Assembly: GCA_013151035.1 (NCBI GenBank)
Contig: JAADJB010000014.1
Location: 1-64,000, forward strand
Reading direction: 5' to 3'
Source: Gammaproteobacteria bacterium
Lineage (GTDB): Bacteria; Pseudomonadota; Gammaproteobacteria; JAADJB01
Length of the DNA: 64,000 bases
A program made the translations under genes and the position numbers. The notes beneath the pieces were generated by a model, which saw only the letters and a list, made by a program, of their open reading frames with translations, ran no database searches and was not told where the DNA came from. Positions within the stretch are counted from its first letter, which is position 1. Each line of letters opens with the position of its first letter. Of this stretch, positions 1 to 7,412 are shown piece after piece.

Positions 1-60
1 ACGATTAACCCCAGCGTACCATAGGCACGCTGGGGTTAATCGTGGTCTGTCCCCGGTTTT
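1..60. repeat. REP-type repeat end fused to a 17-bp-stem hairpin
   Basis: Bases 1-17 and 27-43 are perfect reverse complements (arm ACGATTAACCCCAGCGT) around a 9-base loop. The right arm runs into GGTCTGTCCCCGGTTTT (44-60), the end of the dispersed repeat found at 512, 2821, 8574, 9426 and about 10,880. The mate of this half is probably upstream of the window. It differs from the other copies in having a long unrelated hairpin in place of the usual second arm. Confidence 0.8.
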
Positions 61-66
61 AACAAT

Positions 67-92
67 GGTGCGCAATGCGCACCTTTTTTTTT
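67..92 (+). terminator. Hairpin followed by nine T (terminator-like)
   Basis: GGTGCGC-AAT-GCGCACC (67-83) is followed directly by nine T (84-92), the layout of an intrinsic terminator for a gene upstream of the window. The stem also resembles the second dispersed repeat family here (GGTGCGC...GCGCACC, see 7310 and 61432), so it may be a repeat copy doing terminator duty. Confidence 0.6.
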
Positions 93-104
93 GCACCTAT
101 AATC

Positions 105-132
105 TTGACAATCATTAATACCATACTAAAAT
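105..132 (+). promoter_or_regulatory. Sigma70-type promoter of the DsrC-like gene
   Basis: A perfect -35 TTGACA (105-110), a 16-base spacer and a -10 TAAAAT (127-132) precede the DsrC-like gene, followed by an AGGAG ribosome site (154-158). This is among the strongest promoter matches in the window and suggests the gene is transcribed alone. Confidence 0.65.
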
Positions 133-166
133 AATAAGGTATTATAAGCTGACAGGAGATTGGGGT

Positions 167-508
167 ATGACCTTGAACATTGCTGGACGAACGATTGAAA
201 CGAATTACCAGGGCTTTCTTTTTAATATGGCCGACTGGAGCGAAGACTATGCCTCAGAGATTGCCGAGCGTGATAATCTGAAACTCTATAATGATCACTG
301 GGAGCTAATTTATTACTTCCGTGAAAGTCATATCGCCAATATGGCAGCTCCGACCATGCATCAGATGGTTCGAGATCTGGGCCGAAAGAATGTGCGTTTT
401 CATGAGCAGAAGGCCTATGAACAGCATATCTATAGTTTATTCAACAATGATCCTGTCCATGAGTTGTGCAAACTTGCCGGTCTGCCCATGCCCCAGCCTG
501 ACGATTAG
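167..508 (+). CDS. DsrC/TusE-family sulfur-carrier-like protein lacking the C-terminal cysteine
   Basis: This 113-residue protein has the DsrC/TusE/DsvC fold signature: an N-terminal GFL.N..DW motif, a DNL.L...HW stretch near residues 36-46, YSLF at 89-92, and a CKLAGLP tail. Family members carry persulfides on a penultimate cysteine (CysA); true DsrC also has a second cysteine about 11 residues earlier (CysB). Here Cys101 matches CysB, but the CysA position is Asp112 (tail PMPQPDD). It is therefore neither a canonical DsrC nor a TusE and may be one of the regulatory or degenerate relatives. The ATG at 167 has a good ribosome site (AGGAG, 8 bases upstream). No dsr or tus genes lie nearby. The family is clear; the function is not. 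Confidence 0.85.
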   Translation: MTLNIAGRTIETNYQGFLFNMADWSEDYASEIAERDNLKLYNDHWELIYYFRESHIANMAAPTMHQMVRDLGRKNVRFHEQKAYEQHIYSLFNNDPVHELCKLAGLPMPQPDD

Positions 509-511
509 TGC

Positions 512-574
512 AAAACCGGGGACAGACCACGGTTTATTGACATAAACCGAATAAACCGTGGTGTCCCCGGTTTT
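512..574. repeat. REPIN: two inverted REP copies
   Basis: Two copies of the 25-bp REP face each other: 512-535 (AAAACCGGGGACAGACCACGG...) and about 552-574, with a 15-base spacer. The right arm lacks two bases of the consensus (GTGGTGTCC instead of GTGGTCTGTCC). The right edge supplies the TAA stop of the leftward repressor-like gene (573-575). Confidence 0.85.
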
Positions 575-1007
575 ACTCTGCCAGGTGTATGATCTCTCGA
601 ATCTTTGCTGTTGGCACCTGGTTTAATTTGTGATCAATCATCTCACGGTGCAATAGTTGCAGGATACGTTGAAACTTCTCTGTGCTGAGTATGCGCTGTT
701 CATCATTTATTGTTTGATAAATCTGTGCCGCCAGGGTGTAGATGATGTCCTGATTGGTTGGCAGGGTATAGAGGGTATCGCCTTCAAGGATCACGGTCTG
801 ACCCTTAATTAGCCAGTCGAAGGAGATGTTTTTAACCTGACTATATTGGTACAACTCATCCCAGGGGATTGAATTACGCTGTTTACGGTCGACTATATTG
901 CGAGGACTTATATGGAGTATGTCACCTAGATCGCTGTCACTTTGCACGCCTTCACGTTCACGTATGCGATCGAAAATATCCCGTATTTTTAACTCTGATT
1001 TGTTCAA
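573..1007 (-). CDS. Phage-CI-type helix-turn-helix repressor without a peptidase domain
   Basis: The 144-residue product matches the N-terminal DNA-binding domain of phage CI-like repressors: a helix-turn-helix around residues 22-45 and the family signature SIPWDELYQYSQ...ISFDWLIKG (47-69). The usual C-terminal LexA/CI autoproteolysis domain is missing; residues 75-144 are helical and charged and could serve for dimerisation. The stop codon lies in the edge of the REPIN at 512-574. Upstream is an AT-rich region with palindromes that look like its own operators (1020-1080), with a 53-codon ORF transcribed the other way. No other phage gene is present, so it is probably a stand-alone or domesticated regulator. 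Confidence 0.8.
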   Translation of the reverse strand: MNKSELKIRDIFDRIREREGVQSDSDLGDILHISPRNIVDRKQRNSIPWDELYQYSQVKNISFDWLIKGQTVILEGDTLYTLPTNQDIIYTLAAQIYQTINDEQRILSTEKFQRILQLLHREMIDHKLNQVPTAKIREIIHLAE

Positions 1008-1019
1008 TCTTTACACCGC

Positions 1020-1080
1020 TTGCATATTATATGTATAATGAATTACATAATATATGCAATAACTACATATATTATGTAAT
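1020..1080. promoter_or_regulatory. Operator-like AT-rich palindromes between divergent genes
   Basis: The arms TTGCATATTATATGTA (1020-1035) and TACATAATATATGCAA (1044-1059) are near-perfect inverted repeats. A second perfect palindrome, TACATA-TAT-TATGTA, sits at 1064-1078. The shared half-site TACATA(A/T)AT recurs at least three times within 60 bases, 13 bases upstream of the repressor start. By analogy with lambdoid operators this is likely where the CI-like protein binds and controls itself; that role is inferred from layout. Confidence 0.6.
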
Positions 1081-1165
1081 ATTTTAGCTATAAATATCAA
1101 TAAGTTATAAATAATAGCACAGAGATGTGTATTGGTGTTGTTAGTGCAAATCATGGAGAGATGCG

Positions 1166-1327
1166 ATGAAGATTAAGGATAGAGAAAAATTACACCGTGA
1201 GATCGTTGAATTACAGACACTGCTGTTGGATGTTGATAAGGACAGCGATAAGGAAGTGGTTTGGGCGGCCTATTTGATTAGCTACAGTCTGAGTCAGTGT
1301 TGGAGATCTTTACTCAAAATTAGTTAG
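1166..1327 (+). CDS. Small ORF of unknown function, 53 aa, divergent from the repressor
   Basis: An ATG at 1166 preceded by GGAGAG (1155-1160) opens a 53-codon frame ending at TAG 1325-1327. The product begins MKIKDREKLHREIVELQ and ends CWRSLLKIS: a charged N-terminal helix then a more hydrophobic tail with two Trp and one Cys. I do not recognise it. Its position opposite the CI-like repressor, across the palindromes, makes it a candidate target of that repressor. It could also be a chance ORF. Confidence 0.45.
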   Translation: MKIKDREKLHREIVELQTLLLDVDKDSDKEVVWAAYLISYSLSQCWRSLLKIS

Positions 1328-1369
1328 AAGCATAAGGGGATAGACCTGAGGTCTGTCCCTGTTTATCTT

Positions 1370-1871
1370 CTATGATTTCCGTCGTCGCGCCATGCTGATA
1401 AGACCAATGAGACCGGAGCCGAACAACCAGATGGCGGATGGAATCGGTACGGCAGAGGTGGATAGTACACTGAGACGCAGGATGTCGGTGCCGAAATCAT
1501 CCAAGATATAGGTCAGATCCCATATCAGACCGGCATCCAGTAGACTTAGATTGATGAGGCTAAATTCTCCGATGATGGTTTCTGCCACCAGGAGGTCAAA
1601 GCTATTTCCGGCATACTGAGGTGGAACCCTTTGTGCTCTCCAGGGCGATGGAACCACCACCATCTGTGATCACATTGCTGTTCGCAACCGGTGCCCACAG
1701 ACGCACATAAAGATTGTCTGTCTCTGCGGGCGTACTGTTCGATAACCAGTTGGTGCTATTGAACCAGTCGTTGTTACCTGCGCCATTGTCAAAGGAACGG
1801 GTCGCGGCCACTGTTGACTGGATACACAAAGTAAGTATCAGGCAATAGATAAAAGATAGTGGGTGTTTCAT
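1370..1871 (-). pseudogene. PEP-CTERM exported protein gene interrupted by a frameshift
   Basis: Two overlapping leftward frames together make one protein. The first (1871 down to about 1602) encodes a signal peptide (MKHPLSFIYCLILTLCIQ..., cut after TVA) and a mature start with Trp/Asn-rich sequence (NDWFNSTNWLSN). The second (to 1370) has a GEFSLINLSLLDAGL...WDLTYILDDFG stretch and a textbook PEP-CTERM sorting signal: VPIPSAIW, a hydrophobic helix, then ARRRKS. The shift of one base lies somewhere between 1602 and 1663, where the first frame ends prematurely. The intact protein would be about 160 residues and be handled by exosortase. Either the gene is broken or there is a sequencing error; neither exosortase nor EPS genes are in the window. 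Confidence 0.75.
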
Positions 1872-2111
1872 TGTCTTATTCTCCTTTTGGCCCAGAGTCT
1901 CATTTATTTTAATCTACTAGGAAATAAAGCAATAATCATTTTAATGTATTTTTTTGATTGCTATCAATGTGTTATATATATCAATAAATGGGAGATGGAT
2001 GAACTGTAAAGATATGGGTAATAAAAGTTGGTATTTATTACACTTTTTATTTTTTGGGGTCTACACGTTGAAGGAATTGCTATACTATCCTCATAATGGC
2101 AGGGTGACAGG

Positions 2112-2519
2112 ATGGGTGATGTAGATATTCGTTGGCGACAGCGTTTTCAGAGTTTTTCTAATGCGCTGGCTCAGTTGACAGAGGCGGTTAATATTCGGCA
2201 ACAGCGTGCGTTGACTAATCTTGAAAAACAGGGCTTCGTCAAGACCTTTGAGTTTACTCATGAGCTGGCATGGAAGGTGATGCGGGATTATTTTATCTAT
2301 CAGGGTGATGCGAGTATTATGGGTTCCCGGGATGCAACCCGTGAGGCCTTTCAGAACAACCTGATCAGTGATGGTGATGTCTGGATGGATATGATAAAGA
2401 CCCGTAACAAGGCAGTGCATACTTATGATGAGGCCACTGTTAACGAGGTGATAGAGAAAACTACTTCAGCATATTATCCCCTGTTTCTGGTGTTTGAGAA
2501 GAAGTTGCGTAAGCTGTGA
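2112..2519 (+). CDS. HEPN-domain protein (HepT-like, HI0074 family) of a HepT/MntA-type pair
   Basis: The 135-residue all-helical protein belongs to the nucleotidyltransferase substrate-binding/HI0074 family of HEPN domains. It carries the HEPN motif R-x4-H followed by x-Y at Arg98, His103 and Tyr105 (RNKAVHTY). In characterised HepT/MntA systems the R-x4-H pair is the RNase active site and the Tyr of R-x4-H-x-Y is the residue AMPylated by the partner. The next gene, an MNT nucleotidyltransferase, overlaps its stop codon (GTGA, 2516-2519), so the pair is translationally coupled. Toxin activity is inferred; HI0074-family members have been studied less than DUF86 HepT proteins. Confidence 0.85.
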   Translation: MGDVDIRWRQRFQSFSNALAQLTEAVNIRQQRALTNLEKQGFVKTFEFTHELAWKVMRDYFIYQGDASIMGSRDATREAFQNNLISDGDVWMDMIKTRNKAVHTYDEATVNEVIEKTTSAYYPLFLVFEKKLRKL

Positions 2520-2854
2520 GTGAGCTGCAATCGACTGGTCTGTCAGTTGAAACAATAAAAAAAATACAACAGGTGTTTTCCGGGTATCCAGAGATTGATC
2601 AGGTTTTTTTATATGGTTCCCGTGCGAAAGGTGATTATCGTAACGGCTCTGATATTGATTTAACAATTATGGGTGATCTGCTGAGTCAATCACAACTGAC
2701 CCGAATAGAAAATGACTTGGATGATTTGCTGTTACCCTACAAGATTGATCTTTGCTTGTATCTCACTATCGAAAATCAGGATCTCGTTGATCATATTCAA
2801 CGTGTCGGCATCCTGTTTTTTAAACCGGGGACAGACCACGGTTTATTGACATAA
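2516..2854 (+). CDS. MNT-domain nucleotidyltransferase (MntA-like antitoxin) with a REP-encoded tail
   Basis: The 112-residue minimal nucleotidyltransferase has the pol-beta motif GSRAKGDYRNGSDID (Gly34, Ser35, Asp46, Asp48) and a third acidic residue, Asp78, in KIDLCLY. It should transfer AMP from ATP to the upstream HEPN protein, as MntA does. The GTG start at 2516 overlaps the HepT stop. The native protein should end near residue 102 (RVGILFF). Residues 103-112 ([10 protein letters not shown]) and the TAA are read from the REPIN at 2821-2876, so the repeat has replaced the original C-terminus. Confidence 0.85.
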   Translation: MSELQSTGLSVETIKKIQQVFSGYPEIDQVFLYGSRAKGDYRNGSDIDLTIMGDLLSQSQLTRIENDLDDLLLPYKIDLCLYLTIENQDLVDHIQRVGILFFKPGTDHGLLT

Positions 2855-2876
2855 ACCGTGGTCTGTCCCCGGTTTA
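2821..2876. repeat. REPIN with perfect 25-bp arms between convergent genes
   Basis: Bases 2821-2845 and 2852-2876 are exact reverse complements separated by TTGACA (2846-2851). This is the cleanest copy of the dispersed repeat and can fold into a 25-bp stem. It holds the stop codons of both converging genes: mntA (2852-2854) and acs (2874-2876). It could act as a bidirectional transcription or mRNA-decay barrier. Confidence 0.92.
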
Positions 2877-4835
2877 TGCGTGTGGTTGGCAAACGCTATC
2901 GATGATTATTCGGTTAGCAATCAGATCATCGACCACGGCAGGGTCTGCCAGGGTTGAGGTGTCGCCTAATTGGTCGATCTCGTTGGCAGCAATCTTGCGC
3001 AGGATGCGACGCATGATCTTGCCGGAGCGTGTCTTCGGCAGGGCGGGGGCCCACTGAATGATATCCGGTTTGGCAATCGCTCCTATCTCCTGGCGCACCA
3101 GGGCAATCAGTTCATTGAGTAGCTCATTCGAGGTCTCTATGCCTTTAATCAGAGTAACGTAGGCATAGATGCCCTGACCTTTGATATCGTGTGGGAAGCC
3201 GACCACGGCGGCTTCTGCTACGGCTTCATGCAGCACCAGTGCACTTTCGACCTCAGCGGTGCCCATACGATGCCCCGATATATTCAGTACGTCGTCGACG
3301 CGCCCTGTAATCCAGTAATCACCATCCTCATCACGACGGGCACCGTCACCGGTAAAGTAGAGCCCTGGATAGGTGCTGAAATAGGTATCAATAAAACGCT
3401 GATGATCGCCGTAGAGGGTACGCATCTGCCCAGGCCATGAGCCGGTAATGACCAGGTTGCCATTGCTGGCTCCTTCAATAAAAGCACCTTCACTATCAAC
3501 CAGTGCCGGTTTTATACCAAAGAAGGGACGGGTTGCCGAGCCGGGTTTTAAGCGGGAAGCACCGGGTAATGGGGTGATGAGGATGCCGCCGGTCTCGGTT
3601 TGCCACCAGGTGTCGACAATTGGACAGCGTTGCTCACCGACAACCCGGTAATACCATTCCCATGCTTCTGGATTGATGGGTTCGCCAACACTGCCTAATA
3701 AACGCAGTGATTGACGGCTGGTACGCGTAACCGGTTCGTTACCTTCACACATGAGTGCGCGGATGGCAGTGGGGGCGGTATAAAAGATATTGACCTGATG
3801 TTTGTCGATCACATCCCAGAAACGTGAGGCATTGGGATAGGTGGGGACACCCTCAAATACCAGAGTGGTGGCACCATTGGCTAATGGGCCATACACAATA
3901 TAGGAGTGGCCGGTCACCCAACCGACATCGGCGGTACACCAGTAGATATCGCCATCGTGGTAATCGAATACATAACGATGAGTCATGGCAGCAAAGAGTA
4001 GATAACCCCCGCTAGTATGGAGTACGCCCTTGGGTTTGCCGGTGGAACCGGAGGTGTAAAGGATAAACAGGGGGTCTTCGGCATCCATGATCTCTACCGG
4101 ACAGTCTGCGGAGACAGTGGCTATAGCCTCGTGATACCAGACATCGCGGGTGTTATGCCAGTCAATATCACCACCGGTACGACGGATCACCAGGGTGGTG
4201 TGGACATTGGGGCAGGACTCCAGGGCGCGATCAGTATTGGCCTTTAACGGGATGTGTTTGCCCGCACGCACTCCTTCATCTGCGGTGATGACCAGACGAC
4301 AATCCGAGTCGAGAATACGATCTTTTAATGATTCAGGAGAGAAGCCACCAAAGACGACAGAGTGCACTGCACCGATACGGGCGCAGGCGAGCATTGCCAT
4401 GGTGGCCTCCGGGATCATCGGCATATAGATGCAGACACGATCTCCTTTTTTAACGCCGCGTTGTTTGAGTACATTGGCGAAGCGGCAGACTTGCTCATGC
4501 AGTTCCCGATAACTGATATTGAGTGAGTCGCCGGGATCATCGCCTTCCCAGATAATGGCGGTCTGATCAGCGCGGGTTTCCAGGTGACGATCTACGCAGT
4601 TATGGCAGACATTGAGTTTACCGCCCTCAAACCAGCGAATATGGCCTTTGTGATAATCTTGTTCAGAGACCTTGTCCCAGGGTTGAAACCAGTCCAGATG
4701 TTGTGTGGCCTGTGCTGCCCAAAAGTTGTCAGGGTCATCAATGGATTCCTGATACATACGCAGATAAGTATCATTATCAATGAGTGCATGAGCAATAAAT
4801 TCGTCGGATGCTTGATAGACCTTGTTTTCTGACAT
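2874..4835 (-). CDS. acs: Acetyl-CoA synthetase
   Basis: The 653-residue protein is a full-length AMP-forming acetate:CoA ligase, converting acetate, ATP and CoA to acetyl-CoA, AMP and PPi. It has the adenylation motif [12 protein letters not shown] (about residue 260), the WWQTETGG acetate-pocket motif (about 410) and the hinge/C-terminal [11 protein letters not shown] near residue 610, whose Lys is the conserved site of regulatory acetylation. The ATG at 4835 is preceded by AAGGAA. The gluQ start-side neighbours are transcribed the same way (dksA-gluQ-acs), with a 12-base gap to gluQ. The stop codon TAA is the outer edge of the REPIN at 2821-2876. Confidence 0.97.
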   Translation of the reverse strand: MSENKVYQASDEFIAHALIDNDTYLRMYQESIDDPDNFWAAQATQHLDWFQPWDKVSEQDYHKGHIRWFEGGKLNVCHNCVDRHLETRADQTAIIWEGDDPGDSLNISYRELHEQVCRFANVLKQRGVKKGDRVCIYMPMIPEATMAMLACARIGAVHSVVFGGFSPESLKDRILDSDCRLVITADEGVRAGKHIPLKANTDRALESCPNVHTTLVIRRTGGDIDWHNTRDVWYHEAIATVSADCPVEIMDAEDPLFILYTSGSTGKPKGVLHTSGGYLLFAAMTHRYVFDYHDGDIYWCTADVGWVTGHSYIVYGPLANGATTLVFEGVPTYPNASRFWDVIDKHQVNIFYTAPTAIRALMCEGNEPVTRTSRQSLRLLGSVGEPINPEAWEWYYRVVGEQRCPIVDTWWQTETGGILITPLPGASRLKPGSATRPFFGIKPALVDSEGAFIEGASNGNLVITGSWPGQMRTLYGDHQRFIDTYFSTYPGLYFTGDGARRDEDGDYWITGRVDDVLNISGHRMGTAEVESALVLHEAVAEAAVVGFPHDIKGQGIYAYVTLIKGIETSNELLNELIALVRQEIGAIAKPDIIQWAPALPKTRSGKIMRRILRKIAANEIDQLGDTSTLADPAVVDDLIANRIIIDSVCQPHA

Positions 4836-4847
4836 CTTGGTTCCTTG

Positions 4848-5723
4848 TTAAATTTGTTGTGTACCGTTAGCGGGGATAGTCTTTACATTCCAATGTTGGA
4901 TAGCCCACGCCAGAATTTCTTCGAGTGATGCTTCTTCCAGCGCCTGTTCCGGTGCTTGATGCAGGAATCGTAACGCATCCAGAATCAATCCGGTAGGGCT
5001 TTGTTGATCCAGGGACAGGCTTTGGTGGCGTTTACCCAGTTTTTCACCCACGGCGTTAATGGCAACAGGGATGTGTAGATAACGGGGAGTAGGCAGGGTC
5101 AGGGTTTGTTGCAGGAGTATCTGCCGGGGTGTGGAGTCTATCAGGTCGTGGCCACGTACCACATGCGTGATGCCTTGTTCATGGTCATCAATGACGGTAG
5201 CCAGATGGTAACTACTGGTGCCATCGGCTCGGACAATAACAAAGTCACCGATATCCTGCTTGATGTTCTGTTGGTAATTACCAAACAGGCGGTCGTTAAA
5301 GCGGATGATTCGGTCATGGGCATACAGGCGCCAGCTCTGTTTATGTCGAGGATCGAAAGGCCTGTTATGGCAGGTACCGGGATAGAGGTTGTTTTCCTGT
5401 TGACGGATATCATGGCGTGAACAAGTGCAAGGAAATACTCTGGACTGGTCGATGAGTTGTTGTAATGCTTGTTGGTAGATATCGCTGCGTGGGCGTTGAT
5501 AGAGGACTGAATCGTCCCAGTGCAGGCTGAGACGTTCCAGGCTACGCAGGACGTTATCAGCACTGTCTGAAATGCTTCGTTCGCGATCCAGATCGTCAAT
5601 ACGGACAAGCCATTTGCCCTGTTGTGCACGGGCATCAAGAAAGCTGGCGAGTGCGCTGATCAGTGAGCCGAAGTGTAGATCACCAGTTGGAGAAGGGGCG
5701 AATCTACCGGTATATTGTTTCAC
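4848..5723 (-). CDS. gluQ: Glutamyl-Q tRNA(Asp) synthetase
   Basis: The 291-residue protein is a GluRS catalytic core without an anticodon-binding domain, the hallmark of GluQRS (YadB). This enzyme attaches glutamate to the queuosine base of tRNA-Asp. The HIGH-like segment is PSPTGDLHFGSL (residues 11-22), followed by RIDDLDRER. The zinc-site cysteines are in PCTCSR and YPGTCHNR, and the KMSKS-like loop is GEKLGKRHQS. It lies 18 bases after dksA, the same order as in E. coli. queF, which makes the queuosine precursor, is also in this window, so both ends of the pathway are represented. Confidence 0.95.
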   Translation of the reverse strand: MKQYTGRFAPSPTGDLHFGSLISALASFLDARAQQGKWLVRIDDLDRERSISDSADNVLRSLERLSLHWDDSVLYQRPRSDIYQQALQQLIDQSRVFPCTCSRHDIRQQENNLYPGTCHNRPFDPRHKQSWRLYAHDRIIRFNDRLFGNYQQNIKQDIGDFVIVRADGTSSYHLATVIDDHEQGITHVVRGHDLIDSTPRQILLQQTLTLPTPRYLHIPVAINAVGEKLGKRHQSLSLDQQSPTGLILDALRFLHQAPEQALEEASLEEILAWAIQHWNVKTIPANGTQQI

Positions 5724-5741
5724 TGCTACCCTGTTGATGTG

Positions 5742-6335
5742 TTACATGCGAGACTGCTTTTCACGGATCTCATCAAGGGTCTTACAGTCGATACAGAGGG
5801 TTGCTGTTGGGCGTACTTCTAATCTGCGCACACCAATTTTGACACCACAGGAGTCACAGTATCCGTAGTCTTCGTGTTCCAGTAATTCAATGGATTCATC
5901 AATCTTCTTGATCAGTTTGCGTTCACGGTCACGAGTACGCAGCTCCATGCTGAACTCGGACTCCTGGGTGGCACGATCATTGGGATCAGGAAAGTTAGCC
6001 GCATCATCTTGCATGTGATGTACGGTGCGATCCACTTCCTCCATTAACTCACTCTTCCATGTGAGCAGGATCTTGTGGAAGTGCTCAACCTGATCAGGGT
6101 TCATGTATTCTTCGCCTTTTTTCTCTTTGTAGGGAGAAATGCCATGATTCAATGGGGTATCGGTGCTGACGGCACGTTTTTTAGTCGTGCCAGCCTTCTT
6201 GGGAGCGGTTTTCTTCGCCACAGCCTTTTTTGGAGCCTCCTTTTTAGCTACCACCTTTTCAGGCGCCGATTTTTTTATTGTGCTAGCCTTTTTTGGCATG
6301 GTCTTTTTAGCTGCCGCTTTCTTCTTCGTTGGCAT
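5742..6335 (-). CDS. dksA: RNA polymerase-binding transcription factor DksA with a basic N-terminal extension
   Basis: Residues 75-197 form a typical DksA: the coiled-coil tip motif DxxDxA (Asp117, Asp120, Ala122 in DPNDRA) and the four-cysteine zinc finger (Cys160, Cys163, Cys181, Cys184). DksA works with ppGpp in the secondary channel of RNA polymerase. The unusual part is residues 1-60, a Lys/Ala/Pro-rich low-complexity tail (repeats like [12 protein letters not shown]) resembling histone H1 tails; E. coli DksA (151 aa) lacks it. The ATG at 6335 has a strong AGGAGA site 5-6 bases upstream, so the extension is probably translated. gluQ follows in the same direction. Confidence 0.95.
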   Translation of the reverse strand: MPTKKKAAAKKTMPKKASTIKKSAPEKVVAKKEAPKKAVAKKTAPKKAGTTKKRAVSTDTPLNHGISPYKEKKGEEYMNPDQVEHFHKILLTWKSELMEEVDRTVHHMQDDAANFPDPNDRATQESEFSMELRTRDRERKLIKKIDESIELLEHEDYGYCDSCGVKIGVRRLEVRPTATLCIDCKTLDEIREKQSRM

Positions 6336-6533
6336 GTACTTCTCCTGCTGAAATTCTGTATTGCAAATAATCAGGCTTTATCAAACGCCCTAGTTTCATC
6401 GCAGAGCTGGTCTGAGTCAAGTATTATTGATGCTTTGATCTGTAGCTTCTCTGGATAAAAGGTGCGGTTTTTGTCTGTATTTTTAGCGTATCATATAGAA
6501 ATTACTTTAATTTATGTTGGAGAAATTGAGTCA

Positions 6534-7301
6534 ATGAGTGATCTGGAAGCAATATTATTTGATGTTGATGGTACCCTGGCGGAAACAGAGGAGGTGCATC
6601 GTATCTCTTTTAATGAGGCGTTTAAGCGTGCAGGACTGGATTGGGTATGGTCAGAGAAATTATATGGTGTGTTACTGGAAATATCCGGTGGTAAGGAACG
6701 TATTCGCCTGTATCTGGATGAGCATAATACTGCTTTTTCACGCCCGGATGATCTGGATGGCTTTATTGCTGGGTTGCATAAGGTTAAAACAGAGGTTTAT
6801 ACCTCGACTACCGCAGCAGGGGGTATTCAACTGCGTCCGGGGGTTCGGCGTTTAATTGAAGAGGCACGGACGGCGGGTGTGCGTCTGGCCATTGCGACCA
6901 CCACGACCCTGGCGAATGTTGAAGCCCTGTTAACGGCGAGCCTGCATCCCGATAGTATGAGCTGGTTTGAGGTGATTGCTGCTGGTTCTATGGTGCCGGA
7001 TAAAAAACCAGCGCCGGATATCTATGAATATACCTTGCGTGAAATGAAACTGGAGCCTGCGCAATGTGTAGCCCTGGAGGATTCCAGTAATGGTCTGCGT
7101 TCAGCGATGGGTACCGGTAGTGGTATCCCTACGGTGATTACCGTGAGCCATTATTGTCAGGGCAATGATTTTACCGGTGCCGCCCTGGTGGTGGATCACC
7201 TGGGTGAGCCGGGACAGGCTAATCAGGTGATTGCTGGTGAAGGTGTGGTGAAGGAAGGTATGGTGGATCTGAATTGTTTGCGTGGGGTCGTAGGTGGATG
7301 A
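6534..7301 (+). CDS. HAD-family sugar phosphatase, CbbY-like
   Basis: From the ATG at 6534 (GGAGA 10 bases upstream) the product is 255 residues and starts MSDLEAILFDVDGTLAETE. The DxDGT nucleophile/acid pair is Asp10/Asp12. It has the later HAD motifs TTTT (about 127-130), DKKPAPDIY (Lys) and ALEDSSNG (acidic). The N-terminal cap and the AETEEVHRISFNEAF segment resemble CbbY, which removes the Rubisco inhibitor xylulose-1,5-bisphosphate in autotrophs. No Calvin-cycle gene is adjacent, so the substrate is open. A further in-frame start at 6462 would add an unlikely tail and has no ribosome site. Confidence 0.8.
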   Translation: MSDLEAILFDVDGTLAETEEVHRISFNEAFKRAGLDWVWSEKLYGVLLEISGGKERIRLYLDEHNTAFSRPDDLDGFIAGLHKVKTEVYTSTTAAGGIQLRPGVRRLIEEARTAGVRLAIATTTTLANVEALLTASLHPDSMSWFEVIAAGSMVPDKKPAPDIYEYTLREMKLEPAQCVALEDSSNGLRSAMGTGSGIPTVITVSHYCQGNDFTGAALVVDHLGEPGQANQVIAGEGVVKEGMVDLNCLRGVVGG

Positions 7302-7309
7302 GGGGTATT

Positions 7310-7369
7310 GGTGCGCAGTGCGCGCCCTACCTGATATATGCCACAGGGTAGGGTGCGTACTACGCACCA
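7310..7369. repeat. Dispersed GGTGCGC/GGTAGGGTGCGTACC inverted repeat (family 2)
   Basis: GGTGCGCAGTGCGCGCCCTA (from 7310) and GGTAGGGTGCGTACTACGCA (to 7369) form inverted arms of about 22 bases around a 15-base loop, lying between the phosphatase and aminotransferase genes. Each arm is itself a small palindrome. The same unit occurs at 61389-61453 as a pair and at 31146, 44539 and 15661 as single arms. Confidence 0.8.
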
Positions 7370-7412
7370 AAAACCTCTGTGGTTTAATTTTTTCAGGATA
7401 GGTCAGTAGTTA

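Noticed and set aside
321-545. 74-codon frame overlapping the DsrC-like gene
   Set aside because: Out-of-frame reading that runs into the REP and ends in the repeat-encoded [10 protein letters not shown].
573-1007. Prophage indicated by a CI-like repressor
   Set aside because: No integrase, structural or lysis genes nearby; a lone repressor domain is not enough.
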